Shown here piece after piece: positions 1 through 6,203 of a stretch of 8,662 bases of DNA. Origin of the DNA: Planctomycetaceae bacterium (GTDB lineage Bacteria; Planctomycetota; Planctomycetia; Pirellulales; Pirellulaceae). A program made the position numbers and the translations under genes. Below the pieces are notes generated by a model. That model made no database searches. It had not been told where the DNA came from and saw only the letters and a program-made list of their open reading frames with translations. Within the stretch, counting starts at the first letter, position 1; every line of letters starts with the position of its first letter. Location: the NCBI GenBank assembly GCA_007695205.1, contig REEF01000309.1, forward strand, positions 1 to 8,662, written 5' to 3'.

Positions 1-1
1 C

Positions 2-91
2 CCTGTCAAAACGGCCCCTGTCAAAACGGCCCCTGTCAAAACGGCCCCTGTCAAAACGGCCCCTGTCAAAGCAGCCCCTGTCGCGGTTACG
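2..91 (+). repeat. 15-bp in-frame tandem repeat encoding PVKTA
   Basis: The unit CCTGTCAAAACGGCC is repeated four times without a mismatch (2-16, 17-31, 32-46, 47-61). A fifth copy (62-76) has GCA for ACG. A sixth, decayed copy (77-91) keeps only CCTGTC. The base at position 1 fits the end of another unit, so the array probably continues upstream of the window. The unit is a multiple of three, so copy-number change would lengthen or shorten the protein without a frameshift. Identity at third codon positions points to recent expansion by slippage or unequal recombination. Confidence 0.93.
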
Positions 92-232
92 CAGCCCGCT
101 GCCGGCCCAGCATTGGTTGAAGACGACATTTCCTTCGATTCGTTGATCAAGGCCAAGCGAATGGCCGAACAACTCGGCGGCATCCAGCAGGCCAAGGCAG
201 CGATCGCGGCTCTGGCGCTCCTGGTGGACTGA
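2..232 (+). CDS. 3' end of an unrecognised protein with PVKTA repeats (partial)
   Basis: An open frame runs from the window edge to a TGA at 230-232 and gives 76 C-terminal residues; the start lies outside. The visible part has three zones. The first is four identical Pro-Val-Lys-Thr-Ala pentapeptides, then PVKAA and PVAVT. The second is a short Pro/Ala-rich linker. The third is a compact C-terminal segment beginning EDDISFDSLIKAKRMAEQLG, which looks like one or two amphipathic helices ending in an Ala/Leu-rich stretch. Lys/Pro/Ala repeats of this kind usually form an extended flexible linker, and the tail may be a small helical interaction module. I do not recognise the family. The gene converges on the FtsK-like gene, whose stop lies 36 bp away, and no convincing terminator hairpin lies between them. 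Reading frame confidence is good because repeat, linker and helix are all in one frame. Confidence 0.7.
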   Translation, partial: PVKTAPVKTAPVKTAPVKTAPVKAAPVAVTQPAAGPALVEDDISFDSLIKAKRMAEQLGGIQQAKAAIAALALLVD

Positions 233-268
233 CCACGAATCTCGAAAATACGGTGTGCCCAGAGAGGG

Positions 269-3200
269 TCAGACCTCCTTGGCAGTGCTCAGTTGCTGCT
301 TGACCCAGGCGAGCCAGTCGGGTGGAGGTGGGCCGTAGGGACGGAGTTTTTCGAATTCGCCTTGCTCTTCGTTGTATAGGATCGCGCGATGCACTCCCAG
401 ACGACTGGCCTCGGGGCTGTCCATCAGGTTGGCCGAATCGGTGGCGCTCATCTGCAACAGGACTCGCCAGGCGAGATCGGTTAGCGACGTACGATCGATC
501 CAGCGGCTGAGATTGTTGTAAGTGTCGCACCAGATGAGCGTATGGATGCCGAAATGGGGGCCTTCGCGGAGGATCGTGGCCAGTTGTTTATCAGGCGACT
601 GGCCCGAGGATTCCTCGAACGAAAAGCTGTAATCTTCGCTCTTCCGCAGGTCGCGGAATCGAGACAGATTGAACAGGATCAAGAACACGGGCGGCGCGGC
701 GTCCAGATTCTGGTCCATGCGGCGTTGCACCTCGGCGGCCCAGCGCCCGATCTCCTCGGCCGTGCCGCGCGGATCGACGGTGCGGATCGGGATGGGCAGT
801 TGTTGGCCCAGCCGGTCCCAGAACCCGGCCATCGGCGATTCGGCGCGTTGCCCATCAAAAACGACAAAAGGCCCCTCGGTGTCCGCGACCGGCTGGTCTG
901 CCTCCGCAGGCTCACCGCAGCCGCCCTTCCAGCCGTCTGCGGGCCAGGCCGACGCGGCCAGACTGATCAGCGAATTGGCCAATACACCCAGGGCCAGCAT
1001 TTCGTCCTGGCCGACCATCAGCAGATTGGCGCCGCTTTGACGGCGGAAGACGGCGACGGCCGGATCCTTGATGGCGACCGCTTCGCCCAACCAGGCACGC
1101 GGCGTCCGTGCGGCGACCGCCGCAGGTGCGGTCTGAAGATCTTTCCGCAACGCATCGTTCTTCGACGGATCGGCAGGCACGTTGCCTTCGAAGACGATCT
1201 GGGGCGGCAACGTCAGGCCTTGCGATCGGGCGTGATCCGCGATCCTCTGCAGATAGGACTCGCGCTGTTGATCGGGTAACCAGACGACTTGGAACGGGTG
1301 GTTGCCTTCGAACATGCCGTTGGCATCGTTGTAGATCGCTTCGCCCGGTCGGCCCAGCAGTCGAGCGGCCGTGTTGTCGTCGCTCAGGATCAGATGCGCG
1401 TCCGTTTCGCTGCATTGCAGGGCGATACGCACCGCCATCTGGCCCAACGTGCTGCGTGCCAGGCTGTACGCCCCGGCCAGCGTCTGCGAGCCCAACAGGA
1501 CGTGGATGCCGAACGCGCGGCCTTGGCGAACCAACCGGTCCAACAACAACGAGGCTTGTTGCGCGATCCGATCGTCTTTGACAAAGAACTCTTGAAATTC
1601 GTCAATGATCAGCAGCAGTCGCGGCAGGTGCAAGTCCGGTTGAGCGTCCCGAAAGCCGCGCAGATCCTGGACACCCTGCTTGCGGAAGAGGTCGCCACGG
1701 CGTTTCAGCTCGACATCCAGCCGATCCAGCACGCTCATCCCGAACTCGCGCTCGCTCTCGATCGCGATCACTCGGGCATGAGGCAGTTCCAGCGACGCGT
1801 AGGCTTTGAATTCGACACCCTTTTTGAAATCGATCAGATAGAACTGGACTTCGTTCGGGCTGTAATAGGTCGCCAGGTTGGTGATCAGCGCGTGCAGCAG
1901 GGTCGATTTGCCCGAGCCGGTCTTCCCGGCGATCAGGACATGCTGCGAGGTGCCTTTGCCCAGCCGCAGGTACTGCAGGTTCGTGGCGCCCGCGCGGCCC
2001 AACGGCACATCGATCCCGGCTCGGCTGTCTCCCGTCCACCACTGATCGTCGGGCGCCGCGACGGTCTCGAAGGGCACTTCCACGCGGTTGGCATCCTTGG
2101 CTCGTTCCCCGATCGCACGGACGATGGCGGTAAAACGTTCGTCGTCGGGGGGCATGTCCAGGGTCAGCGGCCACTGGGTCAGGTCGGGGATCTGCCAGCG
2201 CATCCGGTCGTTTTCCGCATCCCAGGCCAGTGTGACCGAGCCTTTCTGCAAGTCGGCCAGGTCGAAATTCTGAGGCAGCTTGAGACGGGTATCGACGCTG
2301 ATCAACGTGTACACCCCGCAGCGGGCGCCGCTGCTGGCGATGCTGACCAGCCTTCGAGCGGCTTCTTCGTTGAAATTCACGGGGAAGTTGGCGATCACCA
2401 GGATCTGGAACGGCTCGGATACCTCGCCCGCGTAACGATTGTATTGCTGGATCGATTCGAATTCGTTCCGCAGATACTTCTGAATCACGTTCTCCATGTG
2501 CTCGGTCAGATCGGCCAGCCGCTTGTTGATATGCACCGCCTCGGTCCAGATCCGATTGGCGACCAGCCGCTCGTCGAAATCCGCCAGATGCATGAAGGCC
2601 GAAAAGTTCTGGCCCAAGCCCGTGGGGTCGATGATGGTAAACCGAACTTTACCGGGCGGCAGTGACGTCAATAGCCGCAGCATCACGTCCTGCAAGGATC
2701 GCACGGCCAGATCACGGCCGGGACCGTCCACCAGGTACAGCAGCGACGGCCAGTCAGGATAGGCCAGCGTGGCGGGCAGATCGAATTCGTTCCGGTCTCG
2801 TTTCAGCAGCTCGTGCTGCGAACGGCCGTGAGGCAGCATGTCCAGCGAAAAATGGAGTGAACCGAACCGCAGCATCGGCAGATCTTCGTCCGTGGCTTGC
2901 CATCGAGCCCAATCGACGGCATCCCAGGCAGGAAACAGCCGCTCGTTTTGCGCATTCAAATCGTCGACCTGCGATTGGAAAAGGTCCATGCCCCGGACCC
3001 AATCTTGGATCACCTGCTGCCAGCGCTGCTGGAAGGTCTGTCGACTGGCTTCCAGTTGCTGCTGTCGCTGGTCGATCAACTGCTGGCTCTCCCGAGCAAA
3101 TCGCTGTTCGAGTTCTTGCAATCGGGGCGGGAACTGCTGGTCCAGCGTGGCCAGATCGGTTTGGTACGTCTCTTTCAGACGACGGCGGCGCGACTGGAAT

Positions 3201-4204
3201 TGTTCGGCGGCTTGCTCCAACCGCTGTTGATGCTTTTGGTCCAGTTCCGTGCGCTCGCGTGCCCAGCGGGCGTGCGCGTCGCTGATGGTTTGGTCCCGCC
3301 GCTCGACCATTTCCTGGTACTGGTGACGGGCCCTGTCCTGTGCGGTTTGAACGGCCAGATCCAGGGCGGCCAGCCCGTCGGCGATGGCCTGCTGCAGATC
3401 GGGGACGACCGCCATGGTCTGTCGCCGGGCGCGAGGCCGTGCCCATTGTCGAGCCAGCAGGCCCAATCCGATGCCGATCGCCAGAGCGGCGATCGAGCCG
3501 AACAGCCAGTCCAGCCACCAGATCAGCGGTGTGGCCAACGCCATTGCACTGAGCAAAAAAATCAAGATGGGCCAGCCCGATTCGAGGAACACGGCCGCCG
3601 GTTGGCGCTGCAGCTCGATCAGCTTCTGGCCAGCGGCCGTCAACGAATTCTGTGCGCGAACCATCGCATCGGCTTCGCCATCGGCGGCGGCAGCCGCAGG
3701 GAGTTCCATCGGCCAGCAGCCTCGTTTCCGAAGTGTCCGATCGGCATGTTCCCGGATCTGTTCGAGTTCCTCGCGATGGTCGTCGCATCGCCGCCGCAAC
3801 CGCTCGAAATCCTGTTGCGGTCGATCCTTGTTCTGCTGGAAGGCGTCTTCGGCAGAGCGGCGGATGGCGTTCCAAGTCCGCTTGCTTCGCTGGAGTGCGG
3901 CATCCCGCTCGGCCGTCGCCTGGCTTTCGAACCGTTCGGCTTCCTGGACGACCTCATAGCTGTTCGATTCGTAGCCGAAGATAATTTCCTCGCGAAGCTT
4001 CTGATACTCGCCTCGCAAAGCCGTCATCGCCCGATCGAATTCGGCGGTCATCCGGTCGCGCTGCTGGCGCGATTCGGTCAGGATCTGCGCGTCGCGCGCC
4101 TCGTACTCCAAGCCCGTCCGGCCCTCGCCGTCGGCGCGTTGGTCGGCCAACCGAGCGACTTCGGCCAGCATGGTTCGGATGCGTTCGGCAACGTGATGTT
4201 CCAT
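269..4204 (-). CDS. Membrane-anchored FtsK/SpoIIIE (EccC/EssC-like) ATPase of a type VII-like secretion module
   Basis: A 1311-residue protein. Residues 1-160 are highly charged and predicted coiled coil. Two transmembrane helices lie at about 211-231 and 233-252. A second long Gln/Arg/Glu-rich coiled coil spans about 285-410. Three FtsK-fold modules follow. Module 2 (about 735-990) is intact, with Walker A GKTGSGKS (760-767), the FtsK-type strand YLIDFKKGVEF (789-799), Walker B LLLIIDEF (863-870) and the GIHVLLGSQT segment (899-908). Module 1 (about 480-700) has DGPGRDLA (493-500) in place of the P-loop and VIANF (603-607) in place of Walker B. Module 3 (about 1035-1300) has VGQDEMLALG (1064-1073) and LILFNLSRF (1175-1183). 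EccC/EssC ATPases of ESX/Yuk systems likewise have an N-terminal membrane anchor and tandem FtsK modules, so a role in energising export of the nearby WXG-like proteins is inferred. DNA translocation is less likely, because no gamma-type DNA-binding domain is seen. The ATG at 4204 follows the upstream stop by 13 bp. The Shine-Dalgarno is weak, so coupled translation is possible. Confidence 0.93.
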   Translation of the reverse strand: MEHHVAERIRTMLAEVARLADQRADGEGRTGLEYEARDAQILTESRQQRDRMTAEFDRAMTALRGEYQKLREEIIFGYESNSYEVVQEAERFESQATAERDAALQRSKRTWNAIRRSAEDAFQQNKDRPQQDFERLRRRCDDHREELEQIREHADRTLRKRGCWPMELPAAAAADGEADAMVRAQNSLTAAGQKLIELQRQPAAVFLESGWPILIFLLSAMALATPLIWWLDWLFGSIAALAIGIGLGLLARQWARPRARRQTMAVVPDLQQAIADGLAALDLAVQTAQDRARHQYQEMVERRDQTISDAHARWARERTELDQKHQQRLEQAAEQFQSRRRRLKETYQTDLATLDQQFPPRLQELEQRFARESQQLIDQRQQQLEASRQTFQQRWQQVIQDWVRGMDLFQSQVDDLNAQNERLFPAWDAVDWARWQATDEDLPMLRFGSLHFSLDMLPHGRSQHELLKRDRNEFDLPATLAYPDWPSLLYLVDGPGRDLAVRSLQDVMLRLLTSLPPGKVRFTIIDPTGLGQNFSAFMHLADFDERLVANRIWTEAVHINKRLADLTEHMENVIQKYLRNEFESIQQYNRYAGEVSEPFQILVIANFPVNFNEEAARRLVSIASSGARCGVYTLISVDTRLKLPQNFDLADLQKGSVTLAWDAENDRMRWQIPDLTQWPLTLDMPPDDERFTAIVRAIGERAKDANRVEVPFETVAAPDDQWWTGDSRAGIDVPLGRAGATNLQYLRLGKGTSQHVLIAGKTGSGKSTLLHALITNLATYYSPNEVQFYLIDFKKGVEFKAYASLELPHARVIAIESEREFGMSVLDRLDVELKRRGDLFRKQGVQDLRGFRDAQPDLHLPRLLLIIDEFQEFFVKDDRIAQQASLLLDRLVRQGRAFGIHVLLGSQTLAGAYSLARSTLGQMAVRIALQCSETDAHLILSDDNTAARLLGRPGEAIYNDANGMFEGNHPFQVVWLPDQQRESYLQRIADHARSQGLTLPPQIVFEGNVPADPSKNDALRKDLQTAPAAVAARTPRAWLGEAVAIKDPAVAVFRRQSGANLLMVGQDEMLALGVLANSLISLAASAWPADGWKGGCGEPAEADQPVADTEGPFVVFDGQRAESPMAGFWDRLGQQLPIPIRTVDPRGTAEEIGRWAAEVQRRMDQNLDAAPPVFLILFNLSRFRDLRKSEDYSFSFEESSGQSPDKQLATILREGPHFGIHTLIWCDTYNNLSRWIDRTSLTDLAWRVLLQMSATDSANLMDSPEASRLGVHRAILYNEEQGEFEKLRPYGPPPPDWLAWVKQQLSTAKEV

Positions 4205-4217
4205 GTTGATGGTCCGG

Positions 4218-4457
4218 TCAATCCTGGCGGTCGGGATCTTCGAGTTCCTTTTCGACCTGTTCGATCAGATCGACATATTCGTGGATCGCAGCCACCGCCA
4301 GCGTGATTTGGGGGGCCAGTCCCTGGAGGAAATTTTTTTCGAAATCGCGGCTGGCCTGGTCGTTCCAGTGCGTTTTGGTCTCGAGCCATTTTTCCTTCAG
4401 GTGCGCGGTGGACCGTTTCAGTCGTCCCAGTCCGCTGAGCAGATCGCCAGACTTCAT
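4218..4457 (-). CDS. 79-aa WXG100-like helical protein (W-x-D variant)
   Basis: A small, cysteine-free, probably all-helical cytosolic protein without signal peptide. Its centre reads WNDQASRDFEKNF (31-43), flanked by an N-terminal helix (about 5-28) and a C-terminal helix (about 46-74). This is the helix-turn-helix layout of WXG100/ESAT-6-like proteins, with W-N-D at the turn instead of W-x-G. The same W-x-D-Q-x4-F-x3-F spacing occurs in the 89-aa protein encoded at 5100-5369. There is no clear YxxxD/E export signal at the C-terminus. The ATG (4457-4455) overlaps the upstream stop by four bases (ATGA). GGAG stands 7 nt before it, inside the upstream gene, so translational coupling is likely. 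The stop is 13 bp before the ATPase start. A role as substrate, chaperone or structural partner of the ATPase is inferred from size, motif and position. Confidence 0.82.
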   Translation of the reverse strand: MKSGDLLSGLGRLKRSTAHLKEKWLETKTHWNDQASRDFEKNFLQGLAPQITLAVAAIHEYVDLIEQVEKELEDPDRQD

Positions 4458-5023
4458 GGCTGTGGCTCCGGGGCGGTGTTGGTATCGTCCTGCGGTGGAG
4501 AATCGTCTGCAGACTCCCGCTGGCCGCTGTCGGACCGCGGTGCGTTCCGCTCGGTGTACTTGTCCAACGCTGCGGACATGCGTTCCAACGCAGCCAACGC
4601 TCGGGGGAATTCGGTATCAAGAAAGTCCGTCAAACGCAGCATCCGACCTTGCATCGCGTCGGCCTCCTGCCGCACCGAGATGCGTAATCGGCGCACGACT
4701 CGCACCTTTTGCTCGGCCAACCGCTGCCGTCGCTTGGCGTGTTCCAGTGCCATCCGCTGTTCGTAGCAGGACCGCCGGTCCTCGGCGCGAATGGCCGATT
4801 CGCAACGGGCCAGGTCATCTTGCGCCTGGATCACCGCGTCCGACGCCGCCCGCACTTCGGCGGGCCAATAGCGAGCCCGATCGTGCTCGACCCAATCCAA
4901 GGTGCGGCGCAACTGCAGCAGCAGTTGAGCGATCGCATCGCGAATCTCCAAGTCGTACTCCTGTAACGCGGCGCGGAACTCGCGGATCGCATCGGTCGAC
5001 GTGATATGTGCTGATCCGCTCAT
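4454..5023 (-). CDS. Coiled-coil protein of the WXG/FtsK module, function unknown
   Basis: A 189-residue protein starting MSGSAHITSTDAIREF. The frame is open 16 codons further upstream (to 5071). I chose the ATG at 5023-5021 because the purine-rich GGGGGGAAAG directly precedes it, whereas the upstream ATG has no such site. Residues 10-155 look almost continuously helical and charged, with short conserved-looking aromatic stretches at LDWVEHDR (42-49) and RYWPAEVR (51-58). Residues 160-189 are a Pro/Asp/Ser-rich tail, likely disordered. There is no signal peptide or membrane segment. It sits between the two WXG-like genes and overlaps the 79-aa gene by 4 bp, so it is probably made in a fixed ratio with it. 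I do not recognise a named family. A bundle-forming adaptor or a longer WXG-related protein (LXG-like in shape only) is conceivable, but no toxin domain is visible. Confidence 0.8.
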   Translation of the reverse strand: MSGSAHITSTDAIREFRAALQEYDLEIRDAIAQLLLQLRRTLDWVEHDRARYWPAEVRAASDAVIQAQDDLARCESAIRAEDRRSCYEQRMALEHAKRRQRLAEQKVRVVRRLRISVRQEADAMQGRMLRLTDFLDTEFPRALAALERMSAALDKYTERNAPRSDSGQRESADDSPPQDDTNTAPEPQP

Positions 5024-5027
5024 CTTT

Positions 5028-5039
5028 CCCCCCAAAAAA
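5028..5039 (-). promoter_or_regulatory. T6G6 tract forming the ribosome binding site of the coiled-coil gene
   Basis: Read on the minus strand, six T (5039-5034) are followed by six G (5033-5028), then AAAG and the ATG at 5023. The G run is only 4 nt from the start codon and is the only Shine-Dalgarno-like sequence for it, so it decides the start. Two adjacent six-base homopolymers make the spot prone to slippage. Confidence 0.55.
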
Positions 5040-5099
5040 GTCTCCGCGACAGGTCGACGCCAGCCAACCACCCGGCAGGCGACCGACTCGCCGCCACGC

Positions 5100-5369
5100 T
5101 CACGAACGCAAGTACTCGTCGATCGCTTCGGCTTTCCGTAACAGGTACGGCACGTGGCGATCGTTATTCTCCAGGAATCGAGCGATCATCCTCATGCCCT
5201 CGTCAAACTGCTGGACGAATTTGACATGCTCCTGATCCCGCCACGAACTGCCCATCGAGGCCAACTGGTTGGCCAGCGAGCGAGACCGATCGCGGAGATC
5301 GTTATTGAATTTTTTCAGGCTGCGGGCAAATTCGCGCAGTTCTTCCGGATCGACGACGGCTTGTGGCAT
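5100..5369 (-). CDS. 89-aa WXG100-family protein (W-x-D variant), candidate type VII-like substrate
   Basis: An 89-residue protein beginning MPQAVVDPEELREFARSL. It matches the WXG100 pattern: about 90 residues, no signal peptide, an N-terminal helix (about 8-38), a turn with Trp (SSWRDQEHVKF, 41-51) and a C-terminal helix (about 47-87). Classical members have W-x-G; here it is W43-R-D45. F51 and F55 lie 8 and 12 residues after the Trp, exactly as in the 79-aa protein of the same cluster. A strict C-terminal YxxxD/E is missing; the nearest tyrosines are Y75 and Y86. The frame stays open far upstream into the SDR gene, but the ATG at 5369 has an excellent ribosome site and the WXG-like homology starts there. 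It lies 32 bp downstream of the SDR stop and 76 bp before the coiled-coil gene. Export or scaffold function through the EccC-like ATPase is inferred. Confidence 0.88.
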   Translation of the reverse strand: MPQAVVDPEELREFARSLKKFNNDLRDRSRSLANQLASMGSSWRDQEHVKFVQQFDEGMRMIARFLENNDRHVPYLLRKAEAIDEYLRS

Positions 5370-5375
5370 GGTACT

Positions 5376-5381
5376 CTCCCT
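5376..5381 (-). promoter_or_regulatory. Ribosome binding site of the WXG100-like gene
   Basis: AGGGAG on the minus strand lies 6 nt upstream of the ATG at 5369. It fixes the start of the 89-aa protein and argues against the much longer open frame that extends to 5693. Confidence 0.7.
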
Positions 5382-5401
5382 CGCGTGGTCGCGACGTTCG
5401 G

Positions 5402-6178
5402 TTACAGGCGGCGGATGTGGAATCCCCCATCCACATTGATACGATCTCCGGTGGTGAAGGGAAACGCGTCGGTCGTCAGTGCCACGACGGCACGAGCCAC
5501 ATCCTCCGGGGTTCCCCAGCGGCGGATGGGGGACAATCCTTCGGCGATCAACCGGTCGTATTTTTCTTTCACCGGGGCCGTCATGTCGCTGGCGATCACT
5601 CCCGGGCAAATCTCGTAGACACGGATCCCCTGTTCGGCCAGCCGCACCGCCAGCAACTGCGTCATCATCTGCATGGCAGCCTTGGCCATGCAATAATCGG
5701 CACGATTGGTGGTGGCTGCGTAAGCGGAAATCGAGGAAATGTTGATGATCAGACCGCCGGGAATGTCGCCTGCATCGATCGACGCGATCATGCGGTTGGC
5801 TGCCTGTTGTGCCAGAAAAAACGGCCCTTTCAGATTCGTCGCAAAGACCAGATCCCAGCTCTCTTCGGTGGCTTCCAGCAGGTCTTTCCGGCCTTGCGAA
5901 GTGATTCCCGCGTTATTGACCAGCACGTCCAGCCGCCCGAACGCCTCGCACGTCTTTTCGATCAACGAGCTTCGATCGCTGGCATCGCCCACATTTCCCG
6001 GCAGCGCGATCGCCTGGCCGCCATCGGCCCGGATCAGATCGACGACCTGTTCCGCAGCGTCGGGGCTGCGAAAATAGTTCACCACGACCGCGTGGCCCGC
6101 AGCCGCCAGCCCCACGGCGATCCCCCGTCCGATCCCTCGAGACGAACCGGTGACCAAAGCAACCGGACGATCAATCAT
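5402..6178 (-). CDS. Short-chain dehydrogenase/reductase (FabG-like, 3-oxoacyl-ACP reductase type)
   Basis: A 258-residue classical SDR, the usual family length, expected in the cytosol as an NAD(P)(H)-dependent oxidoreductase acting on a hydroxyl/keto pair. With the start at 6178, the cofactor motif TGSSRGIG is at residues 10-17, NNAG at 88-91, the active-site Asn in NLKG at 115, catalytic Ser at 149 (INISS), Tyr162 and Lys166 (YCMAK), and the C-terminal family signature INVDGGF at 247-253. The full Asn-Ser-Tyr-Lys tetrad is present, so the enzyme should be active. Such proteins are often annotated as 3-oxoacyl-ACP reductase, but sugar or polyol dehydrogenases look alike and no fatty acid synthesis gene is nearby; the substrate is unknown. 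A start 6 codons upstream (6196) is possible, but the ribosome site favours 6178. It lies 25 bp after the DUF1080 stop and 32 bp before the WXG100-like gene. Confidence 0.95.
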   Translation of the reverse strand: MIDRPVALVTGSSRGIGRGIAVGLAAAGHAVVVNYFRSPDAAEQVVDLIRADGGQAIALPGNVGDASDRSSLIEKTCEAFGRLDVLVNNAGITSQGRKDLLEATEESWDLVFATNLKGPFFLAQQAANRMIASIDAGDIPGGLIINISSISAYAATTNRADYCMAKAAMQMMTQLLAVRLAEQGIRVYEICPGVIASDMTAPVKEKYDRLIAEGLSPIRRWGTPEDVARAVVALTTDAFPFTTGDRINVDGGFHIRRL

Positions 6179-6186
6179 CAGCAACT

Positions 6187-6194
6187 CTCCTTCC
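6187..6194 (-). promoter_or_regulatory. Ribosome binding site of the SDR gene
   Basis: GGAAGGAG on the minus strand ends 8 nt before the ATG at 6178. It includes the bases of the alternative ATG (6196), which has no comparable site of its own. The shorter 258-aa product is therefore preferred. Confidence 0.7.
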
Positions 6195-6203
6195 ATCTCA
6201 CGC

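Noticed and set aside
2..91. CRISPR-like or satellite array
   Set aside because: The repeats are directly adjacent with no spacers, are multiples of three, and read through in one coding frame.
261..280. Possible bidirectional terminator between the converging genes at 232 and 269
   Set aside because: GAGG/CCTC gives only a 4-bp stem with no T-run on either side; too weak to call.
1289..2665. Long + strand open frame (458 codons) opposite the ATPase gene
   Set aside because: It lies antisense to the conserved Walker A/B-bearing module; its sequence has no recognisable domain and it is a typical GC-rich shadow frame.
2897..4306. Long + strand open frame (469 codons) opposite the N-terminal half of the ATPase and the 79-aa gene
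   Set aside because: Its apparent Leu-rich hydrophobic stretches are the antisense of Gln/Glu-rich coiled coil. It would also overlap two supported genes.
5078..5092. Hairpin GGCGA-5 nt-TCGCC just after the WXG100-like stop
   Set aside because: The stem is only 5 bp and is not followed by a T-tract on the minus strand; the T6 run is about 40 nt further on and belongs to the next gene's leader.
5370..5693. N-terminal extension of the WXG100-like frame into the SDR gene
   Set aside because: The extension overlaps the SDR C-terminal half, is low-complexity Arg/Gly-rich sequence, and a strong ribosome site marks the ATG at 5369.
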